From NCBI GenBank assembly GCA_030706405.1, contig JAUZOO010000007.1, forward strand, positions 124,001 to 188,000: DNA of 64,000 bases, given 5' to 3'. This stretch comes from Bacteroidota bacterium. Lineage in GTDB: Bacteria; Bacteroidota; Bacteroidia; Bacteroidales; JAAUTT01. A program made the position numbers and the translations under genes. This document shows, one piece after another, positions 47,054-55,346 of this stretch (its first letter is position 1; each line of letters begins with the position of its first letter). Below the pieces are notes generated by a model. The model saw only the letters and a list, made by a program, of their open reading frames with translations, was not told the DNA's origin and did no database searches.

Positions 47054-47401
47054 ATGAAAACTTTAGCATCTATATTAGTAATTGTATTATCATTAGCAGT
47101 ATCGACCAACATATTTGCGCAGACAAAAGCGTCATCGAAAACCGAATCGATTAAGGTATGGGGGAATTGCGAGTCGTGTAAAGCCCGAATCGAAGGAGCC
47201 CTGAAAGTTGATGGCATTTCAAAAGCCGATTGGAACGAAAAAACGCAAATGCTCAAGGTTACCTATAACCCGGCAAAAATCACCAACGACGCCATCCAAA
47301 AACGAATTGCTGCGGTTGGACATGATACCGAAAAATACAAAGCCGACAACAAAGTATACGCAAAGCTCCCGGGCTGCTGCAAATACGAACGGAAGAAGTA
47401 A
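47054..47401 (+). CDS. Periplasmic HMA-domain metal-binding protein
   Basis: About 115 residues: a cleavable signal (MKTLASILVIVLSLAVSTN to IFAQ) then one heavy-metal-associated domain with the metal-binding GNCESCKARIE (CxxC), and a C-terminal GHDTEKYKADNKVYAKLPGCCKYERKK in two parts with an extra CC pair. It probably acts as a copper or similar ion chaperone in the periplasm, handing metal to the RND pump encoded just downstream. ATG 47054 starts a proper signal peptide; the frame's earlier ATG (47024) would add ten residues. It is followed at once by a terminator. Confidence 0.87.
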   Translation: MKTLASILVIVLSLAVSTNIFAQTKASSKTESIKVWGNCESCKARIEGALKVDGISKADWNEKTQMLKVTYNPAKITNDAIQKRIAAVGHDTEKYKADNKVYAKLPGCCKYERKK

Positions 47402-47426
47402 TTTGTACCGGTAAATAGCATAATTT

Positions 47427-47459
47427 AAAGAGCGAAACAGAAATGTCTCGCTCTTTTTT
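47427..47459 (+). terminator. Terminator after HMA-domain gene
   Basis: Stem AAAGAGCGA (47427-47435) with TCGCTCTTT (47448-47456), 12-base loop, then T-run to 47459. It splits the locus into two transcripts, the second starting at the Cys-rich 98-residue gene. Confidence 0.87.
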
Positions 47460-47503
47460 GTTCATTGCAAAACAAAAAGAACATTCATTTCATTTGAAAC
47501 ATT

Positions 47504-47511
47504 TATATTTG
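47504..47511 (+). promoter_or_regulatory. -7 element before DUF6660-like gene
   Basis: TATATTTG (47504-47511) fits TAnnTTTG, without a TTG at 19 bases. The predicted start (about 47517-47518) coincides with the ATG at 47518, so either the mRNA is leaderless or a promoter further upstream is used. It lies right after a terminator, so a fresh promoter is expected here. Confidence 0.5.
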
Positions 47512-47517
47512 TCAGAT

Positions 47518-47814
47518 ATGAAATGGATGACCTTCATATTAAGCATTTATATTCTCTGCCTCGTATCACTTCCCTGTGCCGACGGAGCCGATCATACCTG
47601 CTCATCGCAAAATGAGCAAACCACCCCGGTCAGCGACAATTCATGCTCACCTTTTTGTGTTTGTGCCTGTTGCAACGTGATGGTTACAATTGCTAACTAT
47701 TCCGTTCTGCCTGTACCCTCAGAACAAATTTATTCTCAAATAAGCCTTTATTACGAAGGTCTTACTTCCCGTTTCAATACTGCCATCTGGCAGCCGCCAA
47801 AAGTGAACGCATAA
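47518..47814 (+). CDS. DUF6660-like small Cys-rich exported protein
   Basis: About 98 residues: signal peptide (MKWMTFILSIYILCLVSLPC), then a mature part with many cysteines (CADGADHTCSSQ, NSCSPFCVCACCNV) and a C-terminal stretch ending WQPPKVNA. It resembles the DUF6660 family, Bacteroidota proteins commonly encoded just before CusA/CzcA pumps. Function is unknown; the cysteine cluster suggests metal binding. The frame is open to TTG or ATG codons further up (47443), but ATG 47518 gives a clean signal peptide. Confidence 0.75.
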   Translation: MKWMTFILSIYILCLVSLPCADGADHTCSSQNEQTTPVSDNSCSPFCVCACCNVMVTIANYSVLPVPSEQIYSQISLYYEGLTSRFNTAIWQPPKVNA

Positions 47815-47901
47815 TTCTTCACCTATAGTCACCGAACTATGGGCCTTAGGCCATCTTACATGGTCTGATGAATCCATTATGTTCACTTTTAAACGCAAAT
47901 C

Positions 47902-50900
47902 ATGATTGACAAAATCATCAGTTTTTCGATAAAGAATAAAATTCTTATCGGGGTACTGACGTTGGCCTTAGTGGGTTGGGGAACTCATTCCCTCACCCGG
48001 TTGCCAATCGACGCAGTCCCCGACATCACCAACAACCAGGTGCAGATTATTTCCTGGGCACCGACACTGGCCCCTCAGGAAGTAGAACAATCCGTAACTG
48101 CGCCCATTGAGGTGGCCGTTGCCAACATCCCCGATATGGTTGAACTCCGTTCTATTTCCCGCCTGGGACTTTCGGTGGTCACCATCGTTTTTGAGGACAA
48201 AGTTGATATTTACAAAGCCCGCCAGCTGGTAGGCGAACGCCTCAAGGAAGCCGAGGAGCAAATCCCCGAAGGGATAGCCAGACCCGAGCTTGCTCCGGTT
48301 TCTACCGGATTGGGCGAAATCTACCAATATATATTAAAGGTAAAACCCGGTTCGGAAAAGAAGTATTCCCCCATGGAACTGCGGACTATCCAAGACTGGA
48401 TTGTACGCCGCGAGATGCTCGGCACACCGGGCGTGGCCGACGTAAACAGTTACGGTGGGTTCCTGAAACAGTACGAAGTGGCCGTAAACCCCGACCGGCT
48501 CCGCAGCCTTAACCTCACGCTAACCGATATTTTCGACGCGCTTGCCAAAAACAACGAAAACACCGGCGGGGCATATATCGATAAGAAACCAAACGCGTAC
48601 TTTATCCGCGGGGTAGGTTTGGCAACCTCGCTTGAGGATGTCGGAAAAATCGTGGTTAAGTCCGGCACACAAGGCATGCCTGTCCTGGTGCGCGATGTGG
48701 CTACCGTTCAGTACGGGCACTCGCCACGTTTCGGGGCTTTTGTAGCCGATACGTCCGAAGTGGTTGGCGGTGTGGTGATGATGCTTAAAGATGCCAACGC
48801 ACACCAGGTTATTAATAATGTAAAGAAGCGACTGGAAACCATTCAGCAAAGCCTGCCCGAAGGCGTGACCATTGAACCGTACCTCGACCGCACCGATTTG
48901 GTGGGACGGGCTATCGGAACGGTTTCGAAAAACCTCATCGAAGGAGGGCTGATTGTCGTTTTGGTGCTGGTCTTACTTCTTGGAAACCTTCGTGCCGGAC
49001 TGATTGTAGCTTCGGTAATCCCGCTGGCCATGCTCTTTGCCATTTCGCTGATGAACCTTTTCGGGGTCTCCGGAAACCTGATGAGCCTCGGGGCAATCGA
49101 CTTCGGCCTGATTGTGGATGGCGCCGTCATCATCGTTGAAAGTGTCGTGCATCGCATCACGCAGAGCCGGCACCATCACCAGGGCATTGCCCGGCTCAAC
49201 CAAAACCAGATGGACGCCGAGGTCAGTTCCTCAGCCCGTCGCATGATGAGCTCGGCAACGTTCGGACAAATCATCATCCTCATTGTTTACCTTCCCATCC
49301 TCGCACTGGTTGGCATCGAAGGCAAAATGTTCCGCCCAATGGCGCAGGTTGTAAGTTTCGCCATTTTCGGGGCTATCCTACTGTCGTTAACGTACGTGCC
49401 AATGGTTTCGGCTTTGTTCCTCAGCAAAGAAACCGCGCACAAACCCAACATTTCCGACCGTTTAATGGAGAAAATCCAACATCTTTTCGACCCGATAATC
49501 CACTGGGCTTTAAAACAAAAACGCGTGGTTATCATTGTTTCCGCACTGCTGTTTGTGGGTAGCGTGGTTGTTTTCAGCCGTCTTGGCGGAGAATTCCTTC
49601 CGCAGCTCGAAGAAGGAGACCTTGCCGCAGGTGTTATGACCCTACAGGGCGGTTCGCTCTCGAACACCGTGGAGACTGTTAAAAAAGCCAACTACATCAT
49701 GCGGAGCAATTTTCCGGAAATAAAAAAGGCCGTTTGTAAGATTGGAGCCGGCGAAATACCGACCGACCCCACCCCCATGGAAACGGGCGATTATATCATT
49801 ACGCTGAAAGATAAAAAAGAATGGACTTCGGCAGAAACCCGCGAAGAGCTGGTGGAAAAACTGGAAGAAAAACTTTCCGTACTGCCCGGCGTGGTGTTCG
49901 AATTTCAGCAACCCATACAAATGCGTTTTAACGAACTGATGACCGGATCGAAACAAGATGTTGCCGTAAAGATTTTTGGTGATAACCTCGACCTGCTTGC
50001 ATCTACCGCCAGCAAAGCGGCAAAAATCATCAGCAGGACGAAAGGTGTAGAAGACATCAACATCGAAAAAGTAACCGGCCTGCCCCAAATCCAGATTGAA
50101 TATAACCGCGACCGGATTGCCCAGTACGGCCTGAATATCGCCGACATCAACCGCATCCTGAAAACCGCGTTTGCCGGAAGTGCGGCAGGTGTTATTTATG
50201 ACGAAGAAAAACGCTTCGACCTCGTAGTCCGTCTCGACAAAGATTACCGCCAGGATTTGGATAATGTGAGAAGCCTTTATATCCCGCTGCCATCGGGAGG
50301 CCAGATAACCCTCGACCAGGTTGCGGATGTGAATATCAAGGACGGCCCGGCACAGATTTCGCGCGAAAACACTAAACGGCGCATCACCATTGGCTTTAAC
50401 GTTCGCGGCCGCGATGTGGAGAGCGTTGTGGATGAAGTACGGCACGCCATAGACTCGCGGTTGAAACTTCCGGCAGGCTATTACGCCACCTATGGCGGTC
50501 AGTTCGAAAACCTGGTTGCCGCCAAAAAACGCCTGTCCATCGCACTTCCCATCGCAATGGCCTTAATTTTTGTACTGCTGTATTTCACGTTTCACTCGTT
50601 AAAAGAATCGCTGTTGATATTCTCCGCAGTCCCGCTCTCGGCCATCGGCGGGGTGCTTGCCCTTTGGATGCGTGGGATGAACTTCAGCACCCCGGCAGGC
50701 ATCGGGTTCATCGCCCTTTTCGGGGTTGCCGTGCTTAACGGCATCGTGCTGATTGCCGAGTTCAACCGGCTCGAACGCGAGGAAGGCATCGCCGACATCC
50801 ACCGCCGGGTATTGAAAGGCCTTCGCTCAAGGCTCCGTCCGGTTATCATGACCGCTTCGGTGGCATCGCTCGGCTTCTTGCCCATGGCATTATCGACCTC

Positions 50901-52278
50901 GGCAGGTGCCGAAGTCCAAAAACCGTTGGCAACGGTCGTCATCGGCGGACTTATCACGTCAACCCTGTTAACACTGGTGGTATTGCCGGTGCTGTATATT
51001 CTTTTTTCAGGAAAGAAGAAGAAATCAGGGAATGGCTTTGAGTTCAACCCAACCGTAATTGCATTGTTGCTTTTAGCGGGAGGGCTTGGTTTTTCGACAA
51101 AAAGTTCAGCCCAGACAGCCATGCCGTTAACACTTGCCAAAGCCATTCAACTGGCTACGGACAGCAACCTTTCTGTCCGTTCGGCAGGTTTAAAAGTGGA
51201 GATGCAAAAAACGCTGAAAGGTTCGGCGTGGGATATCGAAAAAACAAACATCGGTTTCGAATACGGACAGAGCAACTCGCTTCACAAGGACAACGGTTTT
51301 ACCATTTCGCAGACGTTCGCTTTCCCCACGGTTTATGCCAACCAAAGCAAATTGGCATCGGCCACAACCAAAAGCAGCGACATTGAACTTAACGTAACGA
51401 AAAACGAAATCATAAGCCGGGTAAAATCCATCTGGTGGCAACTTGCCTATCAGCACGCCAAACTAAGGCTGATGCAATATCAGGATAGTCTTTATGCAGG
51501 TTTCCTGAAGGCTGCCGAGCAAAAAGCGCTGGCCGGAGAAACCAATAACCTGGAAAAATTAAATGCCGAAACGCAACGGCTCGAAGTAGAAAACGCCATG
51601 CGACAGGTTTTTGCTGACATTGAAATTGGTCAACAAAAACTTCAAACCCTGTTAAATCTTCGCCAGCCCATAAAGATGGCCGATACAACACTGACAAGAC
51701 TCGGTTTTTCGGGAAGCCCAAACAGTCAAAACCCGCAACTGGCCTGGCACGAGCAACAATCGAAAATGGCGCGGCTAGAAACCAAAGTAGAACAGGCAAA
51801 ACTGGCCCCCGATTTCACTATCGGCTACTTCAATAAATCCATCATCGGTTCACAGGACGACAACGGCACAACCCGTTACTTCTCGGCTTCCGACAGGTTC
51901 TCGGGAATCCAGGCCGGCATAGCCATTCCGCTATGGTTTAAACCTCAGGCATCCAAGATTAAAGCCGCAAGGATTAACGAACGGATTGCGCAGACCAATG
52001 CAGAAAACTTCCGGCAAACCCTGAACAGCGAATATACCGCCCTGTTGCAGGAACTTCAGAAAAACAGCTTAAGTGTGGATTATTACGAAAAGACCGCACT
52101 GGTACATGCCGACAAAATCATCAACCAGTCCACGCTTAGCTATAAAGCCGGTGCGCTCGACTATTCCGACCATATCCAGAACCTGGCCCGCGCACTGCAA
52201 ATCAAAAGCAATTATCTCGAATCGCTTAATCAATATAACCAAACCGTCATCGTCCTCGAACAGTTGACGGGCAAATAA
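47902..52278 (+). CDS. CzcA/CusA-family RND metal pump fused to TolC-like outer-membrane factor
   Basis: A 1458-residue fusion. Residues 1 to about 1040 are a heavy-metal RND pump with 12 membrane helices and two large periplasmic loops. TM4 reads DFGLIVDGAVIIVES, the DFG-x3-DGA-x3-E pattern associated with CzcA-type (divalent Zn/Co/Cd) pumps rather than the Cu/Ag type. Residues about 1048-1073 add a further hydrophobic segment ending SSAQT, which looks like a signal-peptidase site. Residues about 1075-1458 are an outer-membrane efflux (OEP/TolC) domain with long coiled coils and YKAGALDYSDHIQNLARAL. Pump and exit duct are thus made as one chain. The adaptor gene follows 15 bases later. Confidence 0.93.
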   Translation: MIDKIISFSIKNKILIGVLTLALVGWGTHSLTRLPIDAVPDITNNQVQIISWAPTLAPQEVEQSVTAPIEVAVANIPDMVELRSISRLGLSVVTIVFEDKVDIYKARQLVGERLKEAEEQIPEGIARPELAPVSTGLGEIYQYILKVKPGSEKKYSPMELRTIQDWIVRREMLGTPGVADVNSYGGFLKQYEVAVNPDRLRSLNLTLTDIFDALAKNNENTGGAYIDKKPNAYFIRGVGLATSLEDVGKIVVKSGTQGMPVLVRDVATVQYGHSPRFGAFVADTSEVVGGVVMMLKDANAHQVINNVKKRLETIQQSLPEGVTIEPYLDRTDLVGRAIGTVSKNLIEGGLIVVLVLVLLLGNLRAGLIVASVIPLAMLFAISLMNLFGVSGNLMSLGAIDFGLIVDGAVIIVESVVHRITQSRHHHQGIARLNQNQMDAEVSSSARRMMSSATFGQIIILIVYLPILALVGIEGKMFRPMAQVVSFAIFGAILLSLTYVPMVSALFLSKETAHKPNISDRLMEKIQHLFDPIIHWALKQKRVVIIVSALLFVGSVVVFSRLGGEFLPQLEEGDLAAGVMTLQGGSLSNTVETVKKANYIMRSNFPEIKKAVCKIGAGEIPTDPTPMETGDYIITLKDKKEWTSAETREELVEKLEEKLSVLPGVVFEFQQPIQMRFNELMTGSKQDVAVKIFGDNLDLLASTASKAAKIISRTKGVEDINIEKVTGLPQIQIEYNRDRIAQYGLNIADINRILKTAFAGSAAGVIYDEEKRFDLVVRLDKDYRQDLDNVRSLYIPLPSGGQITLDQVADVNIKDGPAQISRENTKRRITIGFNVRGRDVESVVDEVRHAIDSRLKLPAGYYATYGGQFENLVAAKKRLSIALPIAMALIFVLLYFTFHSLKESLLIFSAVPLSAIGGVLALWMRGMNFSTPAGIGFIALFGVAVLNGIVLIAEFNRLEREEGIADIHRRVLKGLRSRLRPVIMTASVASLGFLPMALSTSAGAEVQKPLATVVIGGLITSTLLTLVVLPVLYILFSGKKKKSGNGFEFNPTVIALLLLAGGLGFSTKSSAQTAMPLTLAKAIQLATDSNLSVRSAGLKVEMQKTLKGSAWDIEKTNIGFEYGQSNSLHKDNGFTISQTFAFPTVYANQSKLASATTKSSDIELNVTKNEIISRVKSIWWQLAYQHAKLRLMQYQDSLYAGFLKAAEQKALAGETNNLEKLNAETQRLEVENAMRQVFADIEIGQQKLQTLLNLRQPIKMADTTLTRLGFSGSPNSQNPQLAWHEQQSKMARLETKVEQAKLAPDFTIGYFNKSIIGSQDDNGTTRYFSASDRFSGIQAGIAIPLWFKPQASKIKAARINERIAQTNAENFRQTLNSEYTALLQELQKNSLSVDYYEKTALVHADKIINQSTLSYKAGALDYSDHIQNLARALQIKSNYLESLNQYNQTVIVLEQLTGK

Positions 52279-52293
52279 TAAAATTCCGAACTC

Positions 52294-53466
52294 ATGAGAA
52301 GTATCATATCTATTTTAATTATAACGACGTTTCTTTTTTCCTGTAAAACCGGCAAGAAGGAAGAAACCCACGAAGGACACGAAGTTTTGTCGGAAGACAT
52401 TGTAGAACTGAACGCCGACCAGATTAAGATGGCCGGCATCGAATACGGACAGGTGGAACAAAAAACACTGAGCAATACGTTAAATGTAAACGGCATTGTA
52501 ACGGTTTCGCCGCAAAACCTGGCTTCGGTTTGTGCCCCGCTGGGAGGAATTGTAAAAAGCACGTCCTTAACTACCGGCGCTTCGGTAAAAAAAGGCCAGG
52601 CATTGGCAATTCTCGAAAACCCGGAGTTTATAGAGCTTCAGCGCAATTACCTCGAAAGCCGCAGCAAGCTCGAATACGCCGAATCGGAATACAAACGCCA
52701 CAGCGACCTGTACAAAAGCGACGTTTACTCGAAACAAAACGTACAACAGGTAACGGCCGATTATCAAAGCCTGAAAGTACAGGTTAGCGCGCTTGCCCAG
52801 AAGTTGGCGCTCATCGGCATCGATGCCGCGCATTTAAAAGAAAGCACCATTTCGCGGAGTGTCGCCATCGCCTCACCGATTAACGGGTTTATCAAAACCA
52901 TGAATGTAAACATTGGAAAATCGGTTTCCCCGTCGGATGTGATGTTCGAAATCGTCAACACCGCCAGCCTCACGTTGGAACTGACCCTTTTTGAAAAGGA
53001 CATCAACAAGATTGCCGTAGGACAAAAGCTACGGTTCTCGGTTTCAAACGGAAGTCCGCAGGAACAAAATGCCGTTGTAACCCAAACAGGGAAAGCCATC
53101 GCCAGCGACAAAACGGTAAAAGTTTATGCTTCGGCAGCCAACGCAGGCAACGAAAAAGTCCTTCCGGGAATGTACGTCAATGCCCGCATCGAAACCAGCA
53201 ACAACCCGGTAACTGCACTTCCCACGGAAGCCATCGTCCGTTTTGACGAGAAAGATTTCATCTTCGTTTTTGATAAAACTAAAAAAGAAGGTGCAAAAAT
53301 TATTGGCGAATTCCGTATGGTTCAGGTAAAACGAGGCGTGACCAACGGCAATTATACCGAGGTGTTATTTCCTGAAAATTTTAATTTAAAAACTGATAAA
53401 ATTGTAACAAAAGGATCATATAACCTATTGTCGGCCAAAAAGAATGCAGGAGATATGGCTTGTTGA
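52294..53466 (+). CDS. RND efflux periplasmic adaptor lipoprotein (CusB/CzcB-like)
   Basis: A 390-residue membrane-fusion protein joining the pump to its outer-membrane duct. Signal with lipobox FLFSC (Cys17) indicates lipid anchoring. Then a barrel-sandwich half (VCAPLGGIVKSTSLTTGASV), a coiled-coil hairpin (about 105-175), the second lipoyl half (VAIASPINGFIKTMNVNIGK), a beta-barrel and a membrane-proximal domain (LPTEAIVRFDEKDFIFVF). The histidine-rich stretch near the start (THEGHEVL) may bind metal. It is the last gene of the efflux transcript. Confidence 0.92.
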   Translation: MRSIISILIITTFLFSCKTGKKEETHEGHEVLSEDIVELNADQIKMAGIEYGQVEQKTLSNTLNVNGIVTVSPQNLASVCAPLGGIVKSTSLTTGASVKKGQALAILENPEFIELQRNYLESRSKLEYAESEYKRHSDLYKSDVYSKQNVQQVTADYQSLKVQVSALAQKLALIGIDAAHLKESTISRSVAIASPINGFIKTMNVNIGKSVSPSDVMFEIVNTASLTLELTLFEKDINKIAVGQKLRFSVSNGSPQEQNAVVTQTGKAIASDKTVKVYASAANAGNEKVLPGMYVNARIETSNNPVTALPTEAIVRFDEKDFIFVFDKTKKEGAKIIGEFRMVQVKRGVTNGNYTEVLFPENFNLKTDKIVTKGSYNLLSAKKNAGDMAC

Positions 53467-53490
53467 GAATGGAAATCTTTTTATTTTTAA

Positions 53491-53540
53491 TATTTAATAT
53501 TTAATAAAGCCTAGGCCTAGGCTTTATTAAATATTAAATA
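53491..53540. terminator. Perfect 50-bp palindrome between convergent genes
   Basis: Two 25-base arms (53491-53515 and 53516-53540) are exact reverse complements with no spacer. The centre is CCTAGG-CCTAGG flanked by GC pairs and then long AT arms. It lies between the ends of the adaptor gene and the PafA-like gene. RNA from either strand would form a GC-rich stem followed by an AU-rich extension, so a two-way terminator is the simplest role; the perfection of the repeat is unusual. Confidence 0.85.
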
Positions 53541-53559
53541 GACGGGGGCAGAACTTCCG

Positions 53560-55206
53560 TTACTGTGCCAGCAGCCCAATGATTGGTTTCCCTACGGATG
53601 CATTTGGGTTGGCAATGTTAAGGTAATAGCTGATGGTTGGGGCAATATCGGTCATATCAACCGGGTCGAGGATAGTAGCGCGTTTTACCCGCCATCCGTA
53701 CCAGATAAGCGGCACGTGCGTATCGTACGAGTACGGCGAGTTATGTCCGGTAGTTCCTCCGTTTTTTTCGACCCAGCCCGGAAGCAGGTTTATGAGTATA
53801 TCGCCGGAGCGTTTCTGGTTATAGTTTTTTTGCATTTTAGAAAATATGCCGTCCGGGAAATAAGAGTTTAACAGCGTAGTTGAGGTTACCGTGTTGGCAA
53901 CGCCCGAAAATTGAAGCAGAAACTGCGCTGCCTTTTGCTGAAAATCGGCAAGGTTCAGTTTCGAATCTTCGATGAGGTTGCGGTTAAGGAATAGCTGTTG
54001 GGCGTAATAATTCCGAATCCAGTTTCCTTTGCCATAAACGGCGTTGAGGTAACTGGTAAGTAACGAAATGGCACCATTTTGATTGAAAAAGCCTACGGGG
54101 ATGCCTTTGTCGGCCAGGTATTCCGGACTTTGTGCCACGCCATGGTCGGACGTGAGGAACACCAACAGGTTTTGTTTTCCAATTTCCTGGTCGAGGAAGG
54201 AGAGGAGGTGCTCAATGTCTTTGTCGAGCTGCAGGAAGGCATCCATCACTTCAACCGATTCGGGGCCGAAATTTTTGCCGATAGATTCGGTGGAGGAAAA
54301 CGAAATCATCAGTAAATCGGTATTGTCGTCCTTGCCAAGCTGTTCGTTAACGATGGAGGCGATGGCAAAATCCTTGGTAAAGGTGTTGCCGAAAGGGGTA
54401 GACTTTAACAGGTTGTACTTCTTCTTCGATTCGTTTTTATTCATTTCGGCGAGGTTGTACGGAAAGGTTTTCCGCCCCTCGATACCGGTTTCGAACTTAT
54501 TGTCATCGGGCAGGCAATACCCGGCATAGCTTTGTATCGGATACTTGGTTTCCCAGCTTCGGGTGAGGTAAACATCGGCTAGTTTTTTATCGTTAAAATC
54601 CTTAATCCAGCCCGGGAGTTCGGGCATATAGTACGAGCTGGTTACCCATTTCCCGTTTTCCTCGTCGTACCAATACGCGGCGTTGGCGGTAATTCCTCCC
54701 GAAAGGATGGCCGATTCACTCTGAAGTGAGATGCTCAGCACTTTGGATTTGTTGTAATTGGCCAGTCGAATTTCGTCGCCAATGGTTGAGGTAAGCAATT
54801 GCTTGGGCGATACCCGTCCGGCAGTATAGCTTCCGCCCACGGTTTTGTAATTTTCGTCGGCCACGCAGTTAACCACTTTATCGTTTAACGATGTGTACCA
54901 CTCTTCGGCCACAATGCCGTGGTAGGAGGGGGAAGTGCCGGTGGCAATGGTTGCATGCCCTACGGCGGTTTGGGTAAACTGGTAGTTGAAATTGGCATTT
55001 TTACAATAAGTGCCCTCGTTTAGCAGGCGTTTGAAACCGCCTTCGCTCAGCTTGTCCCAAAATTTGTATATATAATCGTGCCGCATTTGTTCCACCACAA
55101 TGCCGACAATAAGTTTCGGCTTGTCCGAAGGTATCCTCGAATCAATCTGAGCGTTTAACCATCCTGCAATGCCGATAAAAACCAGCATAAATCCCAATCG
55201 TTTCAT
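53560..55206 (-). CDS. PafA-like alkaline phosphatase superfamily protein
   Basis: About 548 residues from ATG 55206: signal peptide (MKRLGFMLVFIGIAGWLNAQ), then a type I phosphodiesterase/PafA fold. The nucleophile region reads FTQTAVGHATIATGTSPSYHG, with a conserved Thr, and metal residues are visible in LTSDHGVAQ and YDTHVPLIWYG. Three usual metal ligands look substituted: VVEQM where PafA has VVDQM, and STESIGKNFG where the family has a D-x3-H pattern. It may be a diverged or non-classical phosphatase of the periplasm. It has its own promoter. Confidence 0.82.
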   Translation of the reverse strand: MKRLGFMLVFIGIAGWLNAQIDSRIPSDKPKLIVGIVVEQMRHDYIYKFWDKLSEGGFKRLLNEGTYCKNANFNYQFTQTAVGHATIATGTSPSYHGIVAEEWYTSLNDKVVNCVADENYKTVGGSYTAGRVSPKQLLTSTIGDEIRLANYNKSKVLSISLQSESAILSGGITANAAYWYDEENGKWVTSSYYMPELPGWIKDFNDKKLADVYLTRSWETKYPIQSYAGYCLPDDNKFETGIEGRKTFPYNLAEMNKNESKKKYNLLKSTPFGNTFTKDFAIASIVNEQLGKDDNTDLLMISFSSTESIGKNFGPESVEVMDAFLQLDKDIEHLLSFLDQEIGKQNLLVFLTSDHGVAQSPEYLADKGIPVGFFNQNGAISLLTSYLNAVYGKGNWIRNYYAQQLFLNRNLIEDSKLNLADFQQKAAQFLLQFSGVANTVTSTTLLNSYFPDGIFSKMQKNYNQKRSGDILINLLPGWVEKNGGTTGHNSPYSYDTHVPLIWYGWRVKRATILDPVDMTDIAPTISYYLNIANPNASVGKPIIGLLAQ

Positions 55207-55303
55207 GTGTAAAAACATTAAATTTTAAATATGACGAATAGTAAACGACAGCTAAAATTTGTCGTTCGTTATTCATTTCCAACAGCGTAATTGAAAAATC
55301 CTG

Positions 55304-55333
55304 CAAAGGTAAGTTTTATCAGTGAGCCCCCAA
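55304..55333 (-). promoter_or_regulatory. Promoter of the PafA-like gene
   Basis: Minus strand: TTG (55331-55333), exactly 19 bases, TACCTTTG (55304-55311). It matches the Bacteroidota consensus and lies about 100 bases before ATG 55206. Confidence 0.82.
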
Positions 55334-55346
55334 ACCAATAGGACGG

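Noticed and set aside
49642-50445. 267-codon minus-strand frame inside the RND pump gene
   Set aside because: A shadow of the pump's coding frame with no domain; the pump frame is continuous across it.
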